Shown here one piece after another: positions 8,110-15,858 of a stretch of 47,318 nucleotides of DNA. Below the pieces are notes generated by a model. The model had not been told where the DNA came from and did no database searches. It was given only the letters and a program-made list of their open reading frames with translations. The translations under genes were made by a program, and so were the position numbers. Each line of letters opens with the position of its first letter. Within the stretch, counting starts at the first letter, position 1. Origin of the DNA: PALSA-1006 sp964571195 (GTDB taxonomy: Bacteria; Pseudomonadota; Gammaproteobacteria; Burkholderiales; Gallionellaceae); assembly GCA_964571195.1 (NCBI GenBank), contig CAZNAD010000018.1, positions 1-47,318 on the forward strand, written 5' to 3'.

Positions 8110-9039
8110 TCACGGCGCTTCTTTTTTGCTGCTCAGGCTGATGATGAGCACGCCACACAGCACCAATGCCGATCCCACCACCTGCAACAGCGAGATGTGC
8201 TCACCGAGAAAGACGTAAGCCATGTAGATGGTGCTGACCGGGCCGATAGTACCGATGAGCGAAGCGCTGCCCGATCCAATGCGACGGATGGCGAAAGAAA
8301 GCATGAACACCGGCAGCACCGTGGAGAAAATCGCCATGGCGATGGAGAGTTGGTACACGCGCACGGGCAAGTCGAGCGCGCTCATGGGACGCATCAGCAC
8401 GAACTGCACCACACAGGCGATGCTCGCCACCACCATGGCATACGCGGTGAAGCGCATCGCACCGATGCGCGCGATGGCGTGCCCCGCCCCGACCAGATAG
8501 ATGGAGTAGGACAAGGTGCTGGCAAACACCAGCGCAGAACCGATCAGCACGGCATCACCCTGATTCATCCCTACATCGTGTAAAAACACCAGCGCGATAC
8601 CCGCATAACTCAAAAGCATCGCCGCGATGACTTTGCGTCCGATGGTGCGCTTGTACAGCACGGCGGCGAGGATCACCGTCATGGTCGGATAGAGGAACAG
8701 GATGAGGCGCTCCAACCCGGCGGAGATGTATTGCAAGCCGAGGAAATCGAGAAAGCTGGAACAGTAATAACCGATCAGCCCCAAGCCCAGCACCAGCAAG
8801 CGGTCATGCGTATTCAACGGCGCGGCGTGCTGGCGCTTGGCCCACACTGCCACGCCGATGAAGAACGGCACCGAGAACACCATGCGCAAGGCCAGCAGTG
8901 TCACCGCATCCACACTGTCGAGATACGCCAGCTTCACCAGAATCGCCTTGGCCGAAAAGCCGACCGCCGCGAGCAGCGCGAAGACGACACCGAGAAATAC
9001 ATCCCGTTGAGCGAAGGTACTGCGAATTTGACTTGCCAT
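8110..9039 (-). CDS. EamA/DMT-family transporter
   Basis: A roughly 309-residue inner-membrane protein with about ten hydrophobic segments in two EamA repeats, typical of drug/metabolite exporters. The first repeat starts FALLAAVGFSAKAILVKLAY, the second around AIARIGAMRFTAYAMVVAS. I chose the ATG at 9037-9039 (MASQIRSTFAQRDVFLG) because it precedes the first membrane helix by a normal distance; an upstream ATG at 9087 would add 16 residues overlapping a hairpin. The substrate cannot be told from sequence. A long 5' leader with its own promoter and short reading frame precedes it. Confidence 0.88.
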   Translation of the reverse strand: MASQIRSTFAQRDVFLGVVFALLAAVGFSAKAILVKLAYLDSVDAVTLLALRMVFSVPFFIGVAVWAKRQHAAPLNTHDRLLVLGLGLIGYYCSSFLDFLGLQYISAGLERLILFLYPTMTVILAAVLYKRTIGRKVIAAMLLSYAGIALVFLHDVGMNQGDAVLIGSALVFASTLSYSIYLVGAGHAIARIGAMRFTAYAMVVASIACVVQFVLMRPMSALDLPVRVYQLSIAMAIFSTVLPVFMLSFAIRRIGSGSASLIGTIGPVSTIYMAYVFLGEHISLLQVVGSALVLCGVLIISLSSKKEAP

Positions 9040-9067
9040 GATGTTAGACCCCAGGTGATGAGCTAAT

Positions 9068-9101
9068 GCGGGTCTGAGGCTGAGCAACGCGGAAGACCCG
9101 C
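9068..9101 (-). promoter_or_regulatory. Hairpin in the 5' leader of the EamA transporter
   Basis: A perfect 8-bp stem (GCGGGTCT at 9068-9075 with AGACCCGC at 9094-9101) with an 18-base loop lies about 30 bases upstream of the transporter start and about 40 bases after the end of the short leader frame. The position fits an attenuation or translation-control element, but no long T-run follows it. Confidence 0.4.
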
Positions 9102-9140
9102 AGTTGCCCGGTTAAAAAATACAACGTTAGATTTATTAAC

Positions 9141-9233
9141 TTAATACGGGAGCGCGCTGCGGCAGTGGGCTAGCAGGGCTAGCCACAGTCGCTTGGCGAT
9201 GATGAAGTCGGCAGAGATGAATTGCGTTTGCAT
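9141..9233 (-). CDS. Possible 30-aa leader peptide
   Basis: An ATG at 9231-9233 opens 30 codons (MQTQFISADFIIAKRLWLAL, then a tail ending SALPY) before TAA. There is no Shine-Dalgarno sequence, but a strong promoter upstream would start transcription at or within a base or two of this ATG, so it could be read as a leaderless message. Rich in Leu and Ala with one Trp. Treated as a candidate only. Confidence 0.3.
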   Translation of the reverse strand: MQTQFISADFIIAKRLWLALLAHCRSALPY

Positions 9234-9240
9234 GGGGCAG

Positions 9241-9270
9241 AGTATACGGGGATGAGCGAAAGTGCGTCAA
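9241..9270 (-). promoter_or_regulatory. Sigma-70 promoter reading toward the EamA transporter
   Basis: On the minus strand TTGACG (9265-9270) and TATACT (9241-9246) are separated by 18 bases, close to consensus. Predicted transcription start is about 9233-9235, giving a leader of about 195 bases before the transporter. Confidence 0.6.
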
Positions 9271-9355
9271 TTTTCCGAATGCGAATCTTATCGCTTAAGG
9301 AACTTTATGCTTCTCAGCCTATCTTAGATTGCCATCTGCAACCGAGGAAATCATC

Positions 9356-9853
9356 ATGCCCATCAAATTTAACAATCTATTGAACATGCTTACCGTTGTC
9401 GCGTTGTTATCCGGCGGAATGATTTCCGTCGCACATGCCGAAGAAGAAGATGACGACGATGATATGCGCGTACCCACCGCAAACAACGCCAACTGGAAGA
9501 CCGAGTGCGGCGCTTGCCATGTGGCCTTTCCGCCGCGTCTGCTACCCGCCGAATCCTGGAAGGCGATGATGTCCGGGCTGGATAAGCATTTTGGTACCGA
9601 TGCAAGTCTGGATGCTGCCACGACAAAAGAAATTGGAACGTTCCTCGAACATTACTCTGGCGGCAAAGCCAATACTGCGGGCAAGCCGGTATTGCGCATC
9701 ACCGAAACAAGATGGTTCATGCGTGAACATGGCGAGGTATCCAGCGCCACCTGGAAGAATCCCAAGGTGAAGAGTCCGGCCAATTGCGCGGCCTGCCATC
9801 TCGGCGCCGAACGCGGCGACTACAGCGAACACCGCATCCGCATCCCGAAATAA
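9356..9853 (+). CDS. Secreted diheme cytochrome c
   Basis: A 165-residue protein starting at the ATG at 9356-9358, preceded by GAGGAAATC. A Sec signal peptide (MPIKFNNLLNMLTVVALL...ISVAHA) is followed by an extremely acidic run (EEEDDDDD). Two heme-binding motifs are visible: CGACH near residue 47-51 and CAACH near 143-147. This fits the diheme cytochrome c family (DHC), periplasmic electron carriers that often work with a cytochrome b561. No b-type partner is adjacent here, so its redox partner is unknown. The acidic patch right after the signal cleavage site is notable and could be a metal- or partner-binding tail. Confidence 0.88.
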   Translation: MPIKFNNLLNMLTVVALLSGGMISVAHAEEEDDDDDMRVPTANNANWKTECGACHVAFPPRLLPAESWKAMMSGLDKHFGTDASLDAATTKEIGTFLEHYSGGKANTAGKPVLRITETRWFMREHGEVSSATWKNPKVKSPANCAACHLGAERGDYSEHRIRIPK

Positions 9854-9892
9854 ACCGGGTTCACCTCAAGCAAGAAGTTTTGCCGCATTAAG

Positions 9893-9929
9893 TGTAGGGA
9901 CGGAACAGTTTTTTCACGCAGTCCCTACA
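9893..9929. repeat. Hairpin between convergent genes
   Basis: A 9-bp perfect inverted repeat (TGTAGGGAC / GTCCCTACA) with a 19-base loop containing a T6 run lies between the cytochrome gene and the convergent 109-aa gene. It may serve as a terminator or be a small repeat copy. Confidence 0.4.
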
Positions 9930-9937
9930 ACAGCGAC

Positions 9938-10267
9938 TCACTGCGATGCGTCACGCCTACGTCTGTATTGGCGCGTCCAGTGATACCAGAGGTAGTAGCC
10001 TCCCAGCGCCGTCCCCACCGGAAACGAAAACAGGATGAGCAACGAGAACGGCAGGCATATCCATGCCGTATACCGAAAATCGACCAGCAGTGAGATTCCT
10101 GCTCCGACGAACAAGGCTGCAACGGCCATGGCAGCCTTGATGGTCAACCCGATCTGGGGTGTTTCGGCATTGCCGAAATGGTTGTTCAGCGCAAACACGA
10201 TCACCACCGAAACCAGCGCCGCAACGGCAAGGAACAACCAGCCAAGGATGATCCGGTGTTTATCCAT
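9938..10267 (-). CDS. 109-aa small inner-membrane protein, unknown
   Basis: The product has three hydrophobic segments (about residues 7-27, 42-62 and 68-92) and a strongly basic C-terminus (HWTRQYRRRRDASQ), predicting a cytoplasmic tail. There are no heme-ligand histidine pairs in the helices, so it is unlikely to be a b-type cytochrome partner for the neighbouring diheme protein. It follows the YebC-family gene in the same direction with a short gap and may be co-transcribed. No family recognised. Confidence 0.75.
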   Translation of the reverse strand: MDKHRIILGWLFLAVAALVSVVIVFALNNHFGNAETPQIGLTIKAAMAVAALFVGAGISLLVDFRYTAWICLPFSLLILFSFPVGTALGGYYLWYHWTRQYRRRRDASQ

Positions 10268-10299
10268 TTCTTAAATCCATCCCGGACGAAGTTATAGGA

Positions 10300-11004
10300 C
10301 TACCCCGCCAAGCCCACATAGACGTTCTGCACATCATCATCCTCGTCGATCGCTTCGAGGAAGGCTTGCACCTCTTCGAGTTCGGTTGCATCGCTGATGG
10401 TGACGGGATTCTTGGGACGATAACCGAGCTGTGCGGAGACGACCGTGAAGCCCTGTGCGGGCAGCGCCTTGCACACGGCATCGAGGTCGGTAGTGTCGGT
10501 GATGAACAGCGTAGCACCTTCCTCGGACGGTTCGAGGTCTTGCGCACCCGCTTCGATGGCGGCGACTTCGGCATCAGAGTCTTTGCTATTGGGCGTGGCT
10601 TCGATCATGCCGACGTAGCTGAAGTCCCAGGATACGGAGCCTTCCGCGCCGAGCTGGCCTTTGCGGAACAACACATTCATGCTGGATTTGGTGCGATTCA
10701 CGTTGTCGGACAGGCATTCGACGATAACCGGCACGCGGTGCGGGGCGAAGCCTTCGTACACCAGGCGTTCCAGTTGCGCGCCACCATCGAGTAAACCGGC
10801 ACCTTTTTTGATGGCGCGGTCCAGCGTGTCTTTGGGCATGGAAGCTTTCTTGGCCTGCTCGACCACCAGGCGCAAACGCGAGTTAGATGCCGGGTCGGCT
10901 CCGCCGCGTGCGGCCACCATGATCTCTTTGGCAAGTTTGCCGAAGATCTTGCCCTTTGCGTTCGCTGCGACTTCTTTATGTCTGGCTTTCCACTGTGCGC
11001 CCAT
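10300..11004 (-). CDS. YebC/PmpR family protein
   Basis: A 234-residue member of the YebC family, described variously as DNA-binding regulators and as ribosome-associated factors that help translate polyproline stretches. The chosen start (MGAQWKARHKEVAANAKGK) is the family N-terminus and follows AAGAGAAG; an earlier ATG would add 18 unrelated residues. Conserved blocks include GKIFGKLAKEIMVAARGGADP, AKKASMPKDTLDRAIKKG, NVNRTKSSMN and the acidic C-terminal EDDDVQNVYVG. The MGAQWK start is that of the subgroup common in betaproteobacteria as a second copy. No ruvC or other classic yebC neighbour is present. Confidence 0.93.
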   Translation of the reverse strand: MGAQWKARHKEVAANAKGKIFGKLAKEIMVAARGGADPASNSRLRLVVEQAKKASMPKDTLDRAIKKGAGLLDGGAQLERLVYEGFAPHRVPVIVECLSDNVNRTKSSMNVLFRKGQLGAEGSVSWDFSYVGMIEATPNSKDSDAEVAAIEAGAQDLEPSEEGATLFITDTTDLDAVCKALPAQGFTVVSAQLGYRPKNPVTISDATELEEVQAFLEAIDEDDDVQNVYVGLAG

Positions 11005-11091
11005 GTTTCTTCTCTTTGTGTTGGTTATACGAAATGCAAGGTGCGCATCTTGCCTCAACTGGCGCGGGGGTTCAATCTCGAAAATCGAATC

Positions 11092-11117
11092 CGCCCCTCG
11101 CCCGCAAGCGGGAGCGG
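11092..11117. repeat. REP-like palindrome fragment
   Basis: A CCCCTCGCCCGC-AA-GCGGGAGCGGGG imperfect palindrome lies between the porin stop and the YebC start. It looks like a short copy of the GC-rich palindromes common in betaproteobacterial intergenic regions and could end porin transcription. Confidence 0.4.
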
Positions 11118-11130
11118 GGATGCGGGACGG

Positions 11131-12432
11131 TCAGAACGACCAGGTGAGTTGCAGACTGATACGGTCGCCCAGATCACCCGCGATGGTGAGGGCGTTGTTG
11201 CGTGCCGCTCCGGCCGCGATAGCCAGCGGGTTGGTGACTTTCATGTTGCGCCGCTCGTAATTGAAGATCGCGCGTGTCGCCGGATCGATGAAATACTGGA
11301 GACCCAGCGTGGTGGTAGCGAACTCGCGCTCGTTGGCGGCAGTCTCGGTCATGAAGTCGAGATAGTCGTAACGCAGATTGGCTTCCCATTTGGGCTGGAA
11401 GCGCCAACCGCCTTCGACATATCCGCCCCCGGCCTTTTCGTTCACCCCGGCCACAAAGGCCTGACCGGCGAAGGGCGGCGTCTGCCCGCCCACCACCATG
11501 CCGCTGGCGCGCAGATATTCCGCCGTGACACGATGTGCACCTTGCAGGTATTTGATGCCCAGCCCCTCGCGCACCATGCCGTAATGTTCCGTTCCGAATT
11601 GTCTGGCACCGGACTGCCGCCACACGAAGGTGCTGAGGTCCTGACGGTTGGGGCCTTGTCCGCCAAGCAAGTAGGAAGCCTGCAAACGCAGTGTCAAATC
11701 CTTGCGGCTGTCGTTGTCTGTCGGACTGTCGATGGCCGCGCCGTTGGAAACCATCGCGGCGTAGGAGTATTCCCACTGGCCGCGTTCGAACCAGTCATAG
11801 ACCTGCACACCCCAATCGCGAAAGCCGGAGAAACCACTGGACAATCTGGCTGCGGAGGCACCGCTGACGTTGACCGCACCGCTCGCTTCGACGGGCAGGC
11901 CGACCAGCATGTACAACACGGCATTGGAGTTATACACGTAGGGATAAGACACGTTGATGGCCAGTAGCGCCTCTTCGCTGGTCGGCAATTTGAACAGCCC
12001 CGCCCGGACACGCGCACCGGGGATATGGTTGAAGGTGAGCGAGGCATCGGTGAGCGTGACCTTGCGGTAATAGTTGACGCCGTTCTGCCCCGCGTCGAGC
12101 GCGAGGAAATAATTGACCTCGTCGTTGAGCCTTCCGCGCGCGCCCAAGCCGGCGCGTATCACCTGGAACTGCTGCGCCTGTTGCAGTTCGGGCCAATTGA
12201 GATTGAGTGTGGAATATTTGCCGTTATGCGCAGCGGAAGCGCCCTGCAAACCGCTGATCGACCCAGCGTCGATGTAGGTGTAGCTGGGTTGCACGAACCC
12301 CTGCACCCTGAACGCCGCCGCATTGGCTGGTTCGTTGCCCTGCAACTGCAACCAGTTGCTCGCTTGTGCCGTGCAGGAAGTTGCAAGCAACAGACAGAAT
12401 ACCCGGCAGATCATATGCAAGATCGGCATCAT
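11131..12432 (-). CDS. Outer-membrane porin-like beta-barrel protein
   Basis: A 433-residue protein with a Sec signal peptide (cleavage after AQA near residue 24). Many alternating aromatic/polar strands follow, and it ends in Phe (QLTWSF), the signal for the BAM machinery. Strands such as GFVQPSYTYIDAG and YDYLDFMTETAANEREFATTTLGLQYF resemble the phosphate-selective porin O/P group, but substrate selectivity cannot be read. Its start codon overlaps the stop of the upstream GGDEF-EAL gene (12429-12432), so the two are translationally coupled, an unusual pairing of a c-di-GMP enzyme with a porin. Confidence 0.85.
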   Translation of the reverse strand: MMPILHMICRVFCLLLATSCTAQASNWLQLQGNEPANAAAFRVQGFVQPSYTYIDAGSISGLQGASAAHNGKYSTLNLNWPELQQAQQFQVIRAGLGARGRLNDEVNYFLALDAGQNGVNYYRKVTLTDASLTFNHIPGARVRAGLFKLPTSEEALLAINVSYPYVYNSNAVLYMLVGLPVEASGAVNVSGASAARLSSGFSGFRDWGVQVYDWFERGQWEYSYAAMVSNGAAIDSPTDNDSRKDLTLRLQASYLLGGQGPNRQDLSTFVWRQSGARQFGTEHYGMVREGLGIKYLQGAHRVTAEYLRASGMVVGGQTPPFAGQAFVAGVNEKAGGGYVEGGWRFQPKWEANLRYDYLDFMTETAANEREFATTTLGLQYFIDPATRAIFNYERRNMKVTNPLAIAAGAARNNALTIAGDLGDRISLQLTWSF

Positions 12433-15400
12433 TTCTCCAGTAACACCACAAAACGTTCGGCGGGAACAGGCTGACTATACAGATAACCCTGCACTTCGTC
12501 GCAACCGTAGTTGCGCAGGAATGCCAGTTGCGCGTCGGTCTCGACGCCTTCGGCGATAACGGTAAGTTGCAGGGTATGTCCGAGCTGGATGATCGCGCGC
12601 ACGATGGCAGCAGAGTCGCCATCTTCGGTGAGGTCGCGCACAAAGGACTGGTCGATCTTCAGCTTATCCACTGCCAAGCGCTTCAGGTAAGAGAGGCTGG
12701 AATAGCCCGTACCGAAGTCGTCGATGGAAAGTTTTACGCCCATGTCTTTCAAGCTGCGCAGGGTCTTGATCGCGACATCAATGTCTTGCAGCAGGATGGA
12801 TTCGGTCAGCTCCAGCTCCAGCATCTCTGCGGGCAAACCGGAACGTTTGAGTGCATGGGCGACGGTCTCCAGCAGATTGCCGCGTTTGAATTGCAAGGCG
12901 GAAAGGTTGACGGCCATCACCATGGCATGGCCTTTGTCACGCCAGACCTGCGCTTGGCGGCATGCCTCGTTGAGCACCCAGTCACCCATCGGGATGACCA
13001 GCCCGCTACGCTCCGCCAGCGGGATGAATTTACCTGGCGGGATCAGACCGAGCTCGGGATGTTGCCAGCGCACCAGCGCTTCCGCACCGATGAGACGCCC
13101 GCTGGCGATGTCGATCTGCGGCTGATAGTGCAGGATGAATTCCTGATTCTTCACCGCGTTGCGCAGTTGCCCTTGCAATTGCAATTGCTCCTGCGCGTCG
13201 ATGTTCATCTTTTCGGAGAAGAAACGGTAGGTGTCGCGCCCGCTATCTTTGGCCTGATACAGCGCGGTGTCCGCGTTCCTGAGCAACATGTCGAACTCTT
13301 TGCCGTCGTCCGGGTACAGGCTTACCCCGATACTGAAGGTGGCGTTGATGGAATAGTTGTCGATCTCGAAAGGGTCGGAAAAGCACTCGATGATATGTTG
13401 CGCGATGCCGCTGATGATCGCCAGATCGCGCAAGTTGGGCAGCAGAATCACGAACTCGTCGCCGCCCTGGCGGCTGATAGTATCGGCATCGCGCAGGCAA
13501 CCGCGCAGACGCTCGACCACCCGCACCAGCAGCTTGTCTCCGTAGGTATGGCCGAGCGTATCGTTCACCTGTTTGAAGTTGTCCAAGTCGAGGAACATCA
13601 CCGCCACGCCTGAGTGCGCCCGCTCCGCCTGCGCGAGCGCCTGCTCAAAACGGTCGCGCAGCAACAGACGGTTCGGTAGTTTGGTCAGTTGATCGTGATG
13701 CGCGAGGAACTCCAGTTGCTTTTCTGCCGCCGCATGTTCGATGCGGGTACGCAAGGTCTGGATGCCATAAGCCAGATCGTTGGCCAACTCTTCCAGCAAT
13801 TTCACCTCTTCTGCGCCGAAGGCATCGACTTCGCCGGAATAGATGGTGAGCGCGCCCAGCACACGACTGCGATCATTCAACGGCAAGGCGATGCTGGAGT
13901 GGTAACCGCTGGCCAGTGCGGCCTCGCGCCACAGTACCGTACGCGGGTTGGTCTGGTAGTTCGGATTGATGTCCGTCTTCCCGGTTCGGATCGCCGTCCC
14001 CGTCGGGCCGCCTCCTTGTTCGGTGTCCGACCACCTTATCCCGACGACACCCAGATAATCGTGATCATCGCCACACTGTGCAACCGGGCGCACGGTCTTG
14101 ACCTCATCGTGCTCGGCGTAGCCCACCCATGCCATGCGATAACCGCCCTCCTCGATGATGAGGCGGCAGATATCCTTCAGCAATTTTGTTTCATCTTCGG
14201 CATGCACCAGCGTCGTGTTGCAATCGCTCAATAGCTTGAGCGCGCGATTCAGGCGCACCTGCGTGAGCTCGGCGATTTTGCGTTCAGTGATATCCAGATT
14301 GGCCCCGACCAGCCGGACAGCATCCCCCTGGCCGTCGCGCTCGACCTTGAGGCGAACCATCACCCAGCGCACCTCGCCGTCGGCACACAAAATCTTCGCT
14401 TCGGTTTGAATGACTTCCGTTTGGCTGTCTGCGCCCAAAGCTTGCTGGATCGTCGCACCGACAAGCGGTGCGGAATCGGGATGTACCAGACGCCGGGCGA
14501 AATCAGCCGAGCGCATATGGTAGCCGCCCATCGCATCGGCGGTCGTTTCATGCAGGGAATAATATTGGTCGTTGAAGATGAATTCATCGCTCGCCACTTC
14601 ATACTCCCAGTGACCGAGGCGGGCGATCTTCAGCGCGTCGGAGAGTTTTGCTTCGCTGTCGCGCAACGCAGCTTCCGTTTCCAAGCGCACGTTGAGCATG
14701 GCGTTGAATTCGCGCGCGACCTCGATGATCTCCGGCGGACCATCCAGCTCTGCCCGGACATTCTGATCGCCAGTTCGGATGGCACGTGAAGCAGAGGCGA
14801 GTGCGCCGATGGGGCGCGATATCTGGCGTGCGATCAGCCATGCGACTACGAGAATGACGATCAGACTGACGAGCCCCAGCAGTACGTTCCTGAGTAAGGT
14901 ATCGCGCAGTTGGGCATAGACGTAATCGCTCGGGATGCCTGCGTAAGTGATCCAATCGGTGCTCGAAACCTTATCGACATGGTAAAGCCTTGATACCGCA
15001 TCTATCCCTTCCATCTGACCATCTTTGCCCGCAAGGAGTGCCTGCACAGCTTCATTGTTGCTGTGTTTTTTTCCCACCCATTTTTCGGTATCGAGATTGC
15101 GCCACACAAAAACACCGTCCTTCGTGATGATTCCGAGGGTCGTACCGTTGATCAATGGGGCGCTGGAAAGGTTAGGCTCATACAAAGCAAGATCGAGCGG
15201 CAAGCCGAGGAAGCCGATCTTCTTGCCCTGATCGTCATGGACCGGATAGGTCAGCACCGTCACCCATCTGCCGGTGATGGGGCCGAAGAACGGATCGCTC
15301 ACAACGAATCCATCCATCTCTAGCGACTTTTTGAACCACGGGGCTTTGGCCACCGATACCGGCTTGCCCCCCGGCTGCGGAACCGCAGAACAGATGGCCG

Positions 15401-15725
15401 TACCCTGCATGTCGATCACCGTCATGTTCGCGGACTTGGGGAACAACTGGCGGAAATCCCACAATATCGGGTCGCAATGCCGCGCATCCATCTTGCGGAT
15501 AACGGGACGTTTCGCCATCTGCACCAACAGGTCGCGATTGGTCGCCAGCACACGATCCACGTCTGCGGCGGCAGAGTTGGCGAAGATATGCGCAGATGCT
15601 TTGGCTTCGAGCACTCGCTGTTGAGCACTCTCCATGATCGTGTACACAAGAACACCGACCATAGGCAGCGCAATGGCGAGTACCAATGCCAACAGTTGCG
15701 TTCGAATTGTGAAGAACGATCTCAT
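12429..15725 (-). CDS. Cache-HAMP-PAS-GAF-GGDEF-EAL c-di-GMP protein
   Basis: A 1098-residue membrane sensor. Order: TM1 (about 10-30), a periplasmic double-Cache domain (about 40-270), TM2 (about 280-300), HAMP (about 300-350), PAS (about 360-480), GAF (about 490-655), GGDEF (about 675-840) and EAL (about 860-1098). The cyclase motif is intact GGDEF near 755 with an I-site RDAD five residues before it. The phosphodiesterase has the EAL motif (GAEALVRW near 880), ELTES, DDFGTGYSSL and KIDQSFV. Both activities look possible. It probably senses a small periplasmic ligand. It overlaps the porin start by four bases and lies about 130 bp downstream of recQ. Confidence 0.94.
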   Translation of the reverse strand: MRSFFTIRTQLLALVLAIALPMVGVLVYTIMESAQQRVLEAKASAHIFANSAAADVDRVLATNRDLLVQMAKRPVIRKMDARHCDPILWDFRQLFPKSANMTVIDMQGTAICSAVPQPGGKPVSVAKAPWFKKSLEMDGFVVSDPFFGPITGRWVTVLTYPVHDDQGKKIGFLGLPLDLALYEPNLSSAPLINGTTLGIITKDGVFVWRNLDTEKWVGKKHSNNEAVQALLAGKDGQMEGIDAVSRLYHVDKVSSTDWITYAGIPSDYVYAQLRDTLLRNVLLGLVSLIVILVVAWLIARQISRPIGALASASRAIRTGDQNVRAELDGPPEIIEVAREFNAMLNVRLETEAALRDSEAKLSDALKIARLGHWEYEVASDEFIFNDQYYSLHETTADAMGGYHMRSADFARRLVHPDSAPLVGATIQQALGADSQTEVIQTEAKILCADGEVRWVMVRLKVERDGQGDAVRLVGANLDITERKIAELTQVRLNRALKLLSDCNTTLVHAEDETKLLKDICRLIIEEGGYRMAWVGYAEHDEVKTVRPVAQCGDDHDYLGVVGIRWSDTEQGGGPTGTAIRTGKTDINPNYQTNPRTVLWREAALASGYHSSIALPLNDRSRVLGALTIYSGEVDAFGAEEVKLLEELANDLAYGIQTLRTRIEHAAAEKQLEFLAHHDQLTKLPNRLLLRDRFEQALAQAERAHSGVAVMFLDLDNFKQVNDTLGHTYGDKLLVRVVERLRGCLRDADTISRQGGDEFVILLPNLRDLAIISGIAQHIIECFSDPFEIDNYSINATFSIGVSLYPDDGKEFDMLLRNADTALYQAKDSGRDTYRFFSEKMNIDAQEQLQLQGQLRNAVKNQEFILHYQPQIDIASGRLIGAEALVRWQHPELGLIPPGKFIPLAERSGLVIPMGDWVLNEACRQAQVWRDKGHAMVMAVNLSALQFKRGNLLETVAHALKRSGLPAEMLELELTESILLQDIDVAIKTLRSLKDMGVKLSIDDFGTGYSSLSYLKRLAVDKLKIDQSFVRDLTEDGDSAAIVRAIIQLGHTLQLTVIAEGVETDAQLAFLRNYGCDEVQGYLYSQPVPAERFVVLLEK

Positions 15726-15858
15726 CTCGGCGGATAAAATTGAAAAGGTATGTGGGAAGCGATTCCTCCCGTTTACGAAGAATACACCGGAACATCAGGC
15801 TCCATCATAGCCCAATTCATGTAGCGATTCAGAACGATATATACCAAATACATGGCAC

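Larger units (their letters stand above)
9040..9355. other. Intergenic leader/promoter region between EamA transporter and cytochrome c
   Basis: This 316-base gap between divergent genes holds a leftward sigma-70 promoter (9241-9270), a possible 30-codon leader peptide (9141-9233), a GC-rich hairpin (9068-9101) and, on the right, the 5' region of the cytochrome gene ending with the AGGAA ribosome site. Confidence 0.6.
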
